Positions 11,359 through 22,444 of a stretch of 64,000 nucleotides of DNA are shown one piece after another. Numbering within the stretch: position 1 is the first letter of the stretch; each line of letters starts with the position of its first letter. The translations under genes were made by a program, and so were the position numbers. The notes beneath the pieces are model-generated. The model made no database searches. It had not been told where the DNA came from and worked only from the letters and a program-made list of their open reading frames with translations. This DNA is from Mercurialis annua (taxonomy: Eukaryota; Streptophyta; Magnoliopsida; Malpighiales; Euphorbiaceae), in contig NC_065574.1 of NCBI RefSeq assembly GCF_937616625.2, positions 5,704,001 through 5,768,000 on the forward strand, in the 5' to 3' direction.

Positions 11359-13008
11359 ATTATTCAAAGACCTAAAGTATATGAAAGGCTTATAGTTTTA
11401 CCAGTGTTTTAAAAACCAGATCGGATGGTCGAAATGACATTTGGTTAGTGGTCTGTTTCTAAAACAGTAAAAAATCAAAATTTTGATCGGACCGGATCGA
11501 ATCGGGTAAAGCGGCAATTGAACCGGTCAAACCAGACGAAGAGAGTTAGCGACAAAAAAGTTATTGCTAAAAACCTAAAATTCATCGCTAAAATTTTAAT
11601 TTTTTTTAATTTTTTATTAAACTGGTTCAACCGAGATTGAACCAGTTGAACCAAGAAGAATCAGTGGCTTTACCGGTTCAGCCATCGGTTCAGTTTTTAA
11701 ACACTGATTTTAACAGAAATAAGTTGATTATCATCAATAAAAACTGATAATTCATTCAATATATAGCATAAAAGAGGATATTTTTTTATTGACAATCTCT
11801 CAATTTTTATCTCTCTTGTTATATTTTTAAAATTTTAATTAATTATTATAGTTTTTTAGTTGTTTTGGTTTATATCTGTATTAATTTAAATTGTGCCGAC
11901 GCTACTTCAGCTCCATCTTTATCAAAGTCTAATGGTGTGTCAATCAATTAAAATCATATGGTTAAAAAATTACACTCAATTTTATTTTAAAATTCCATAT
12001 TTCATTTTGAAATATATGATCTTAAAAATCTCACTTTTATTTAATTTTTTTTATCCTTTTGTAAATCAACTTTAAAAAAATTGTATTGGGAATTCTATTT
12101 TTAAAAAAAAAATTTACTATCATTAATAAGAGTAAAAAAGAACATAATTATAATTATATTTCTAATTTTTGTATAAAATAAAATAAGATTTTTAAAATAG
12201 AACGGAGTGATTAGTTTTAAATAGAACTACAACACATCATTGAATTTTGACAAAAATGGAGTTGGAGTGAAGCAAAGACAATTTTAATGTAAAATATGAA
12301 AGTTCGATAATATAGTAAGGAATTAAAGTATGAAAATTACCCTATGAAAAGATCAATCAATTAAATTGTCTTAGGCATATAAAAAGAAAAAGGTGGTGGA
12401 AATTTATGGCTAAACTAAACCGTGTTAGGTTCCATAATTGACTAATAGGAGAGAAGTTTATCTTTGACAAATTATCTTTTCTAGTTCTAAACAAGTGTCT
12501 TATACATTTGTATCGAAGGATGAATTGTGAAAACTTATTAATCTCAACTATTATCATCAATAACCTAAATTGTAACTAAAATCATTTTTCTTTCTAAAAA
12601 TACTATCTAAAGAAACCTAACCTAAGATAGCCTAACCTTTATATTTAAACATCAATTAGTCTAACTTTGAACAATTTATATATACAATCAGATCGAAGCT
12701 TATTATTTTTAAAACGAATAGAGAGTCATTTTGATTTTTAGATTTATAATTCGTCTTTAAATAAATTATGATTTAATCTATTCTAATAATTTGAACTATA
12801 ATTAATTAAAATAAATTCAATTACATTTATTTGTATGTTTTCAAAATTTAAAACAGAAGTGAGGACATTAAAAACAAACAAATTAAAGTTGATGTATAAA
12901 ATATTGAATACAAATATCTCTACGGTTATTTTGTATTCATTCTAAAACAATAAAATTGATAAAATTTATCTTATTTTATAGGATTATCAATCTAATGGTT
13001 AAAAATAG

Positions 13009-13141
13009 AATAATGTTATATAACCCAACACTTTTAACCCATCTTTTTATACCACTTGACATGATAATTAGACAAATCTCACCTTACCACGTAAGGTAGG
13101 TTAAAAAAGTTGGGTTAAAAAAATGGATTATAAAATATTAT
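13009..13141. mobile_element. Short MITE candidate (palindromic)
   Basis: The left arm contains TATATAACCCAAC and CTTTTAACCC. The right arm contains GGTTAAAAAAGTTGGGTTA, complementary with mismatches. Together the arms form a roughly 133-bp imperfect palindrome. No clear target-site duplication was found, so the boundaries are approximate. Confidence 0.45.
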
Positions 13142-13974
13142 CTTTTTAAATATATCAAAGTGAATTATATGAACTCGTTCGATGAATTTAAGAACCATAA
13201 TTATTCTTTACTTTATTTTAAAATTATTATATGCACAAGGGGACTTTACAACTACTAGTCTACATTTATAAGTACACAGATTAATAGACAGGTTAGCTGT
13301 CTCTTTTAGAGGCATTAATTTAATATAACTTGAAAAGCTAAATCTTTTTCCATTATAATACAGATGAAAAGATTCATACACAAATGAAACCATCCAAAAT
13401 AGGCAAAACAACAAGACCCAAAACTCAAAAACAACTTAATTATGCTAATTAAAAATCATTTAATTTTCAACTTTTATACACATACGTATCAATTGTATAT
13501 ATTTTGGGATCTGCTTTGCTTTGATACTGTCTGATTTGGAACAACACCCTAAACCTGATTTTCTTACCTAGAAAACAATATCTCATCTTCTTTTTGGGGA
13601 CTTGTACCGTACGATGTCCGGAGCCACTCTTCTATTGATTCAGGCCAAGCCGAATATAATTCATTAAAGCCGCAAACATTTTTAGTCTTTCTATTTACAT
13701 TTAGGGTTCAAATTTGAAACCTCTAATTAAACTATTAAAGAGAAAAGAGTTCTTACCATTATGTTTCAATTTCCGCTAGTCAATATCTCTCATTTTGTTA
13801 TGTATCCGAGCGATCAATCTATTTTTTATGGCTCAAATGGTACAACATCAAACAAAATTCTATTCAGATCGTGAAATCAATTTCCCACAAGCACTACAAA
13901 AGCCATTTTCCTTTTCTGATATATTTATATATTAGATAAATAAAAATATGAAATGATATATAATATATTGTTAC

Positions 13975-14146
13975 AATTTTATTATGATAGATAAAATGAA
14001 ATATTAAAAGAAGATGAAAAGATACTATAATATTAAAAAAATTAATTTTATAATATAAACAATTTTATTATGATAGATAAAATGAAATATTAAAAGAAGA
14101 TGAAAAGATACTATACTATTTAAAAATTTTATTTTATAATATAAAC
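13975..14146. repeat. 86-bp tandem duplication
   Basis: ATTATGATAGATAAAATGAA starts at 13981 and again at 14067. The two 86-bp copies are nearly identical over their first half and drift towards the end. Confidence 0.8.
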
Positions 14147-14202
14147 AATTAGGTCCGCCGATGTCCCCACATCTTTGTCCAATCTTTCACATTCTCCTCC
14201 TT

Positions 14203-14210
14203 TATAAGAA
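14203..14210 (+). promoter_or_regulatory. TATA box candidate of the ARGOS-like gene
   Basis: TATAAGAA lies 274 bp upstream of the chosen ATG, which would give a 5' leader of about 240 nt. The surrounding sequence shifts from AT-rich spacer to more balanced composition. Confidence 0.4.
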
Positions 14211-14483
14211 CACGTTTAATGCCCAAAACAGCATTTTGTAATCTTCACAAACAAATACAAATCCCATAAATAAAACTTTGATTTCTTTGTTTGTTGGCCA
14301 ATCCTATTTCCAGGAAATTACCAAACTTACTCCGTCTCTATTTTCTTGAATTTTGACTATCTTCATTTCAAGAAACCAATTCATTCCTTTTCCAGAAAAT
14401 ACAGTTCTACAAATCTTGCTGCTGCTGCTGCAGGAAATGGTCAGAGCATTTCCAACATCAAGAAAATTTATTCGGACAAGACT

Positions 14484-14684
14484 ATGGTGCGGTGTTTCGG
14501 CTTAGTTAGTGTTCTTGTTTTGACGGTTCTTGCGGCTTCTATGGTGGTTCTGCCGTTGTTGTTGCCACCTTTGCCGCCGCCTCCTCTCTTGCTTCTGTTC
14601 TTTCCGGTTGGGATTATGGCTGCTCTTATGTTCTTGGCTTTCTCGCCGTCCGACGCCGGAAATGTTGTTGTTTTTAGTGTGTAA
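14484..14684 (+). CDS. ARGOS/ORGAN SIZE RELATED-like small membrane protein
   Basis: The ATG-started ORF encodes 66 residues. Its core has the OSR-type layout: a hydrophobic segment, the proline hinge LPLLLPPLPPPPLLLL, a second hydrophobic segment FPVGIMAALMFLAFSPS, then a short tail. In family knowledge, ARGOS, ARL and OSR proteins sit in the ER membrane, promote organ growth and dampen ethylene signalling. The frame stays open upstream to about 14346 (NFDYLHFKKP..., with an alanine run) but has no ATG, so known members' longer N-terminus may be lost here, lie in an unseen exon, or be 5' leader. I chose the first in-frame ATG. A single exon is assumed. Confidence 0.7.
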   Translation: MVRCFGLVSVLVLTVLAASMVVLPLLLPPLPPPPLLLLFFPVGIMAALMFLAFSPSDAGNVVVFSV

Positions 14685-15039
14685 TTAGTTTGGACTGTGT
14701 AAGTTTAAATATGGTTGCGGATCAATGGTACATTTGGACTAACATTTTCTCTGCTATTGTTGGTTCATTTATATGGTTTTTGTTCTCTGTTTTATTTATG
14801 TTGAATACAGAGAAAAAGAATGAGATCTATGAGTACTTAATTTCTACTATTTGTGAAACAATACGCTCAAGATTACGTTATTTTTGACTGAAATTTAAAA
14901 TGTCTAATTAGTTTTTTTGTTTACGGAAACGGAAACGCTGAAATGAAAAATATTACAATTTTATGATATAATAGGCCATTGACATACATAATTTAGCGCT
15001 TTTAATTAACATGTATATGGGGGTGACGCTAAGTTGAAT

Positions 15040-15420
15040 TGTTAGAAAATATAGGAGGGAGTAGCACCATATCCGTATGGGGATGGGCAACAAAGCTTGA
15101 TTGATTCTTGTATTTTAGATGGAGATGATTGCTGAGCCGTTACTGCTGATTTGTCTTGTACTAATAGCGCCAATTGACGACGGACATTGCCCGTCGCTAC
15201 CGACCTATCTGTTCGGGATCCCCAAGCGAGCTAGGCAAGAAGATGCCAAGGAGAAGGTAACAATAGGAACTTGAGGAATAGAAAGGTTTGTTAGCAAGAG
15301 ATGATATGAATAAGCTGTTTTCAAAATGGCCAAGCCGGCGCAAGCTTGTCTAAGAAGACCACGGTTTCTAAGATTATAACTTCCTCAAGTTGAGTGAACT
15401 TGTCGGGTTATGTTGTTCGA
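15040..15420. other. GC-richer insertion-like block, possibly organelle-derived
   Basis: The composition differs sharply from the AT-rich flanks (for example GACGGACATTGCCCGTCGCT). It contains a 51-codon ATG ORF starting near 15118 with a hydrophobic N-terminal stretch and no recognised domain. Base composition and abrupt edges suggest inserted DNA, perhaps a mitochondrial fragment, but I do not recognise a specific organellar gene. Confidence 0.2.
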
Positions 15421-15462
15421 TTTGCACCATACATTAAAAAATGATGGTGGAAATTTATTTAA

Positions 15463-15832
15463 TGCTTAATGTCTTAAAAAACTCTCACCTTTCATTTCTT
15501 TTTCAATCCTACTTTGACGTTGTAAATCTGTCAATTTTACCCTATTTTACATTTTTTTCATTTCAATTGTACCCTAAAACATAAAATTGGCTTTTTTTTA
15601 TTTGACAAAAATTCTTTAAATTGACCATTTTTATATTTAACTTTTTATATTAAAATTGACCATTTAAAAAAAAAACTTATTGAACTTTTGTCAAATAATT
15701 AAAGGTCAATTTTATGTTTTAGGGTACAATTGAAATGAAAAAATACAAATTGGGGTAAAATTGACAATTTTTCAACATCAGGGTAGGATTGAAAATGAGA
15801 TGAAATGTCAGATTTTTTTAAGGCATTAAGCC
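15463..15832. mobile_element. Mutator-like MITE with 9-bp TSD
   Basis: A 370-bp element has long, imperfect inverted arms (left TGCTTAATGTCTTAAAAAAC, right TTTTTTTAAGGCATTAAGCC). A perfect 9-bp duplication TTTATTTAA flanks it (15454-15462 and 15833-15841). It has no coding capacity. Confidence 0.82.
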
Positions 15833-16802
15833 TTTATTTAAATAAATTTGAACCTTTTCAATTTACATCATTCATTTTATAATGAATGGTGCAAATGAGA
15901 TAATATAACCCCTCAAGTTTATTTCAATTTAAGAGAATATTAAAAATTATTTATCTACACATTATCGTTAGAAATTATTATTTATTCACTGAAAAGCATT
16001 TCTAGTACAGAAAAGTCTATATATGCGATAGGTTAAACTAGTAGTATGAGTAAAGGATCAAAACCCCTACCGAATTTGGCACGAAGTATCTAATAAGTCC
16101 AAATTCGTAAAAGTGGATCAAACAGACCCATAACTTGGCAAATCGTATCAAAAACCTCCTTAAGAGAATGGGAAATCACCCCCTTAAATTATACAAAACC
16201 GATTCAATTTAATCCCTAATTTTCACCGGAAAGCCACTCCATTTTGACTTCCCGGCGCCATTCGTCGCCCTCCTCAATCCACTCCGATCTAATTTAAATT
16301 TTAGTTATCTTAAAAAATTAAATAAATGTAAATATTAAACAAAATTAAACAGATAAAAAAATCCGTTCATGGGAGGTTCTTTTTGAGACGAACTCTTAGT
16401 AGTTTGATGATTGGAAAACGACAAATTTAAAAGTTGATACAAATTTAGAAAAGTTTAATAATTAATTTGATACAAATTTAAAAACACTCATTGGATATAC
16501 ATTTAAAAAGTTGAAATATAAATTTAAAAGAAATAAAAATCTAAACACTTAAATGTATATTTTTAAAAGTTCAAACACCACTTCTGTAATTTATCAATTT
16601 ATATTTTATATTCAAGTCAACTATTGATATTTGATAGTAATTTTTTTTCTTCAATTAAGCTTAGATTCACTGAAGCAGCTCTGTTTTGTTAATAATTAGT
16701 TTACTAGTGAGTGACAAGCGTGACCAGATTTAGTTTACTAGTAGTGAGTGAGTGACCAGATTCATCGATTATTTGCAAATTTTGATATGTCTGAGTTGAA
16801 AG

Positions 16803-19800
16803 ATGAGTAAAAAAGCTTGGAGAAATGTTTTCCTTTTCAATTTCTTGCTTCCGGCGATATTATTGCCCGCACAAACGGCGACGGCGCAGAGGCTGAGCTC
16901 AACAGTTCCGGTGAACATTGGAGTTGTTCTTGACATGGATGATTGGGCTGGAAAAATTGCTTTGAGCTGCATTAATATGTCCCTCTCTGACTTTTATGCT
17001 AATCATTCTGCTAATTACAAAACAAGGCTCGTCATTCAACCCAGAAACTCCGGAAAACAAGTTGTCGGCGCCGCTGCTGCAGGTAGTTTATTATTTATTT
17101 TAGCCTGATTTTTTTATCTATTAGACTATAGGCTGAATTGATTAGTGTAATGCCAAGCTTGTAGGTTTATTTATTTATTTTTATATGCAAATATAATGAT
17201 ATATTGTTAATTTAGTGAAATGTCAATTGGTATAGAATAGTTTTATCAGCTCATTTTTTCTATGATTAAGCTCTTGAATCTTCTTTATTAGGTACTTTAT
17301 AGATTTTATCTGCTCATATTTTCTATCATTAAGCGATTTAATCTTATATTTTGGATATTTTATAGATTGCATTGCCTTTAATGTGATTGGAATTTGATCT
17401 CGTGCCTTGAATCGTAGTCAAAAAGATTTTGAATAAGATGACAATATAGTATTTCTGCACTGTTTAAATAAAATAAATTGATTGTTTTTTTTAAAATAAG
17501 ATGAAATTAGATTTTCACAAATAGGATTAATGATCAATTGTTGAATAAGAAAGCAATATATAAAATGGGATCCTATGTCGATAGAGGCTCCCATAACTTT
17601 GAAAATTTCTTAAACTAAGGACCATTTGCAAAGTAAACAAAATATATAATCACCCTTCTATTTAGAGAAAAGCAAGATCGTTCTTTTAAGTGTTCATCAC
17701 ATTTATAATTAGTACTCTTACTATTGATACAGTTATCAACGCAACTTGGAGAGTTAGATTGATAAGCATTGTAATTTTCTTATACTTGCAGTCCTAACTG
17801 TAACTGATACATATTCCTTTGACAGAGAAGTTGATGAGATTAAAAAGAAAACAATGGATATATAATAAATTAATGGTGTTATGAGGCGGTCTTCTTGTGG
17901 ACTTCTATTTTTTAGGCTTGGAATAGCAAAGAAATCCTAAAGATTGTTGCTGTATCGCAATAATTTGATGCCTCAAATGAAGAAGTAACTTTTCTTCAGA
18001 TGCAAAATTATTTCGGTTATTTCCTTAGCAATCTACTTATATAAGTCAGATATCCTTTCTAAACTTTGGGTGTTGAAACTTTAATTACGTCCCTCTTGCT
18101 TGATTTTAATCTTGATTAATACTGGCTGTCAATCCACTTAAAGGATTAGTCAGTAATTAGTAATTACGTAATCTAGAAAAAATATGAATTCAGCAATTTG
18201 TGGCTGTGTTTATCTTTTGTGAACATAGCAAAAAAATATGAATTCAGCATTTTGTGACTGTGTTTCTCTTATGTAACATAGCAATAGATTTGATAAAAAT
18301 TATGGAAGTGCAAGCGATAGTAGGTCCAACAACATCAATGCAGGTAGATTTTGTCGTTCATCTTGGAGAAAAAGCTCAGGTGCCGATTATATCATTTTCT
18401 GCGTCTAGTACTTCAATTCACAGTCCATACTTCTTCAGAGCGACACTGAAAGACTCATATCAAGCTCAAGCCATCACTGACATAATTCAAGCATTTGGAT
18501 GGAAGGCAGCAGTGCCAATCTATGCCGATGATGTATTTGGAGAGGGAATTATCCCCCATTTAACTAATTCTTTGCAAGAATACGGTATCCACATTCCGTA
18601 TTGGAGTGCTGTTTCCCCATCGGCCAACGACCATCAAATTGTTGAAGAGCTTTATAATGTAATGTCTAAGCAAATTACAGTTTTCATTGTGCACATGTTT
18701 CCCACCTTAGGGTCTCGGGTTTTGGCCAAAGCTAAGGAAGTTGGAATGTTCGGTGCAGGCTATGTTTGGATATTAACTGATAGTATGACAGATGCGTTGA
18801 GTTCATCAGATCCTTCTGTCATTGGCTTATTGCAAGGGGTGTTAGGTGTTAAACCTTTTATTCCGAAATCAAAAGAGATGGACAATTTTCGAGTTCGATG
18901 GAAAAAGAAGTTCCTTCAGGATAATCCTGATGAAGTTGATGCTGAGCTGAACATAAACGGACTGTTGGCATATGATGCTGTAACTGCTTTGGCAATGGCA
19001 GTTGAGAATGCAGGGATGACAAATTTAGGCTACGAGAGAGAAAATGTTTCCAGTACACGAGATCTTGAGAGTTTGGGGGTTTCTCGAAATGGTCCAGACC
19101 TTGTTCAGGTTTTGTCAAATATTAGTTTCCAAGGCCTTACAGGAAAATTCCACTTTGTTAATGGGCAGTTGGATTCGTCGTTGCTGTGTTACCAAGTGGT
19201 TAATGTGAATGGTGATGGAGCAAGAGGAGTTGGATTTTGGACAGCACAAAAAGGACTTGCCAGAAGTTTAGATTCCTTAAATACTACAGCTCGCTCTGCT
19301 TCTAAAAAGGACCTTGCTCATATTATATGGCCCGGAGATTCAGTTTCTGTTCCTAAGGGTTGGGACGTTGCACCAAAAGGGAAAAAACTGCGCATAGGAG
19401 TGCCAGTAAAGGAAGGTTTCCGTGAATTCATACATTGGGAAAGAATTCCTGATACCAACACCTTCACATTCTCAGGATTCTGCATAGAGCTTTTTGAAGC
19501 TGCAGTAAATCTATTGCCATATAATTTGCCTTTTGAATATATCCCGGCTGACATCTCTAATGGAAGCTATGGTGCTTACGACGATTTGGTCTTTCAAGTG
19601 TACGTAGGGGTAAAAGTTCATTTATTCTTATTCATTAATGCTCACATCCTCAATTGGAGCATTTTCTGGAATGTTATTGCCTCTTCATTAAATTTCTGCT
19701 GTTTGACAAGCATTTGATGGTGCAGTCGGAGACATTAGCATTATATCCAGCAGGTCATATTACGTAGAATATACTTTGCCTTATCTAGAAGAAGGTGGGC

Positions 19801-21073
19801 TGTCGATGATTGTTCCAATAGAAGACCATAACAGTAGGAAAACATGGGTTTTCTTGAAGCCTTTGACATGGGGGGTTTGGGTGACAAGCATTTGTTTTTT
19901 CATCTTCACTGGTTTTGTAGTCTGGGTTCTTGAACATAGAATAAATGAGGATGTTCAAGGAACTACTTCCCATCAAATTAGCACTAGCTTCTGGTTTTCT
20001 TTCTCAGCCATGGTCTTATCAAGTTGTAATTTTCCTTCATCCCTTTCAACTTTTTTTTAACACTTCTGCACAGTGATAGAATCCCAGCAAACACTTCTGT
20101 ATGATTTTTTCCGCTAATATTGCAGGGGAGAATGTGATGAGCAATTTGGCAAGAATGGTAGTAATTATATGGTGTTTTGTTGGACTAGTGCTCACACAAA
20201 GTTATGCTGCTGCCTTATCGAGCTTTCTAACTGTTCGGCAGCTTCAGCCTACCGTTAACAATGTAAATGAACTCATTAACAGGAGAGATAATGTGGGCTA
20301 CCAAGGAGGTTCTGCCATTCTTGGACTGCTGAAAAGCTTGGGTTTTAGCGGGTCTCAACTGGTGCCGTATCATTCTGCCAAAGAATGTGATCAACTTCTC
20401 TCAAAAGGAAGTAAATATGGCGGTATCGCTGCTGCTTTTGATGAAGCAGCATATATCAACATCATTCAATCACAAACTTGTCCCAAATATACCGTGGTTG
20501 AACCCAGATTGGATTTTCAACATTTCATATCCCGCGGGTTTGGTTTTGTAAGTTCCTACATCCATTTCTAGATGCATATCTCCTTTTTTCTTTTTTCTAT
20601 ATCTGGCATAGTTTCAAATTCCATTAACAAGCCTTGTATATGGTCATGACTCATGATTTTTCTTGTGGGTCTTTGAGTTTCAGGTCTTCCCTAAAGGATC
20701 CCTTCTGTCATCAGACATATCAATGGCAATTCTAAAACTGAAGGAGAGCAATAAAATTAAGGAACTGGAAAAGAAATGGCTTGTAACCGAAACCAATTGT
20801 ACGGTTGATATTGAACAAATTTCCAGTAGACTCGGTCTTGATAGTTTCGGTGGCCTGTTCTTGATTGCCGGAATTGGTTTAGTTTTAGTGCTTCTGACAT
20901 ATGCAGGGATGATTGCTTATGAAAGGAGGAAGGTTTTTCTGATGAATCCAAATGTCTCAAGGCGGTGTAGAATTCTTCATGTGCTAAAGATGTTGAAGAA
21001 ATCACATGCTTCTATCCAATCGTTCCCAAGAGATGCCAGTGGGGAACAAGAGCCACACTCCGACTCTGCATAA
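16803..21073 (+). CDS. Glutamate receptor-like channel A (GLR2-type), exon-3 acceptor damaged
   Basis: Five exons homologous to the other two GLRs: 16803-17082, 18282-19609, 19710-20025, 20126-20547 and 20684-21073 (911 aa if the exon 2-3 junction were joined as in copy B). Layout: signal peptide (about 1-28), ANF/Venus-flytrap domain (from VPVNIGVVLDMDDWAG), S1 (from about 462, LRIGVPVKEGFREF), M1 (about 585-612), pore loop TSFWFSFSAMV, M3 with LTQSYAAALSSFL, S2, M4 (about 838-862) and a short tail. These are plasma-membrane ligand-gated Ca2+-permeable channels. At exon 3 the TTTGGCAGGCATTTGAT of copy B reads TTTGACAAGCATTTGAT. The only AG is shifted 1 nt, so splicing there gives a frameshift and stop at 19765-19767. 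All other junctions are canonical. It is probably a recent pseudogene or makes a shortened or alternatively spliced product. Confidence 0.85.
18177..18284 (+). repeat. 54-bp tandem duplication carrying a decoy splice acceptor
   Basis: AAAAAATATGAATTCAGCA...GTGTTTxTCTTxTGTxAACATAGCA occurs at 18177-18230 and 18231-18283. The second copy supplies the acceptor of exon 2 (AG at 18280-18281). The first ends in the same AACATAG|CA but is followed by non-coding A-rich sequence. Copy B has a single copy at 24895-24950. Confidence 0.85.
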
Positions 21074-22275
21074 TATACAAGGTTAATTTTGTTTTGCAGT
21101 TTTCCAACTATACTAATTTGTGTTATATATTGATAGCCTAACCTTCATTTTTCAAACATCGGGATGTTATTCGATTAATTCAGGTAAATTAATGTAGCAA
21201 TTCGTAGGCCAATGTTGGCTTTCTTGATACCTATGGAACTCTTAATTCACCTGTCTACTGATAATACAAAACAAAGATTTTGTCATAATCTTACTACTAT
21301 TCTTGATTTCGGTTGGTGCTGCAGGGAAACTCAATAGTTGGATTTTCATCTCCACGGCTTAGTATTTCTTGATCTGAGCAGGCATCGGCATGCTCCATAC
21401 TAGGAACCGGATCTACGGTTGCTGGTTATTTGAATTTTGATCCGGGTGCTCTGAAGAAGGTTCTCCTTTCTCACATGGAGGGTTGTCCGAAGTAATAAGA
21501 TTTCGGTCAGCATTTTGGTTTGAAGTGCGATGCTCTGATTGGTTGAAGATCTTTAACAAGTGGCAAATCGCTTTCCATCCTGAAGTTCTCGAACCAGGAG
21601 GTATTGCGGTGTTCTTGTATTGGTAACAAACATTGCAGTGTAAATCAAGAGAGCTAAAAATGAAACCATTCCTGAAATGAAGAATAAGCCCCAGGTGCCA
21701 GACGATAACCTCTAGGAAGACCTGAAAAAGAGACATTATATTGTTATCACATATTTTGATAAATATGGACTAATTAGTCATGGTAATCATTTAAATCATT
21801 AAAGTATATTTTATTTGCATCAATTAGTCCTTTTATCTTTTTATTTTCCGTTTGAATATGATTGATTCAAATCTAACATTTTGTAGGCTTAACCACTAAA
21901 GAATACCTTTTTTTTGGAATTTTTTCTTTTACGGCTCAAGCTTTTAATTTCGGTAAAGAACCTCCGTGAGATCAAGATGTGGCTGCAAAATTTTGTTATT
22001 TCTCATTTAGAAACTCTATTCAGCTTTATGGAGATTTAAATATGGCAAAACAATAAACACAAATCAGCAACTTCATCCTACCAAATATAAATTTGTCAGC
22101 TTTTTCTTAACTTATATACTAATTAACTTTTTTGAAAAAGAAACGAACTTTACCTTTACAATTCTGAAAATTGAGGATCCTCATTCTTTTTTTTTTTGCA
22201 TATTTGTAAGCTTGACAAAAACAAAAAAGAATTTGGCTTTATACATTTGATAAAATAATTTTATCATCAAAGTAA
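21074..22275. other. 3' flank of GLR A and spacer before tRNA-Gly
   Basis: Contains the GLR A 3' UTR, the inverted GLR pseudogene fragment (listed) and AT-rich spacer. No other gene seen. Confidence 0.4.
21301..21721 (-). pseudogene. Inverted GLR 3'-exon fragment (GLR C-like)
   Basis: On the minus strand a CAG acceptor at 21722-21724 is followed by a decayed copy of the last GLR exon. It reads FPRGYRLAP-like sequence, then jumps by an internal deletion to the M4 segment GLFFISGMVSFLALLIYTAM. A 1-bp loss in the codon run after the M4 shifts the frame. It continues with ICHLLKIFNQSEH and one EHPDQNSNNQ repeat unit. This matches GLR C (47894-48499) much better than the adjacent GLR A, and similarity continues into the GLR C 3' region. 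No other exons are near. It is a non-functional relic of a GLR C-type gene in opposite orientation. Confidence 0.85.
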
Positions 22276-22346
22276 GCACCAGTGGTCTAGTGGTAGAATA
22301 GTACCCTGCCACGGTACAGACCCGGGTTCGATTCCCGGCTGGTGCA
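22276..22346 (+). tRNA. tRNA-Gly (anticodon GCC), copy 1
   Basis: A 71-nt cloverleaf. Acceptor stem GCACCAG pairs with CTGGTGC, with discriminator A at 22346. The anticodon loop is CTGCCAC (GCC). A box TGGTCTAGTGG and B box GGTTCGATTCC are intact. There is no intron. CCA is not encoded, as expected for a nuclear tRNA. No T-run of four or more follows until after the snoRNA-like unit, suggesting a shared transcript. Confidence 0.97.
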
Positions 22347-22353
22347 TTGGTGA

Positions 22354-22444
22354 GAGCTATGAGGAAGTTTGTGCTTCTTTGTGATAGTTGGGTCTATCAC
22401 CTACCGTCTTAATATTTCGACGATATAGCAGTACATCTGAGCTC
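22354..22444 (+). ncRNA. C/D-box snoRNA-like unit downstream of tRNA-Gly (snoR43-type dicistron), copy 1
   Basis: Starts 7 nt after the tRNA. A terminal stem GAGC (22354-22357) pairs with GCTC (22441-22444). Inside it lie a C box TATGAGGA (one mismatch to RTGATGA) and a D box CTGA (22437-22440). A Pol III-type T-run follows directly. Plants are known to have dicistronic tRNA-Gly-snoR43 genes transcribed by Pol III and cut by RNase Z, and this layout fits. Conservation in the second copy, including box and stem positions, supports function. The guide target was not determined. Confidence 0.75.

Larger units (their letters stand above)
11359..14202. other. AT-rich intergenic region
   Basis: No supported gene. 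It holds a degenerate GGTTCA/TGAACC repeat (about 11400-11710), a short palindromic MITE candidate and an 86-bp tandem duplication (both listed separately). The rest is AT-rich spacer. Confidence 0.4.
14685..16802. other. Spacer between ARGOS-like gene and first GLR
   Basis: Contains the ARGOS-like 3' UTR, a compositionally odd block (15040-15420, listed), a MITE (15463-15832, listed), and at about 16050-16270 a segment resembling one arm of a MITE (phrases such as GGATCAAA and ACCCATAACTTGGCA). The 65-codon ORF at 14690 is most likely 3' UTR. Confidence 0.4.

Noticed and set aside
11212..11412. 66-codon ORF
   Set aside because: Crosses a MITE arm; the apparent coding sequence is part of the inverted repeat.
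14690..14887. 65-codon ORF just after the ARGOS-like gene
   Set aside because: Starts 5 nt after the stop codon, has no family resemblance, and is best explained as 3' UTR.
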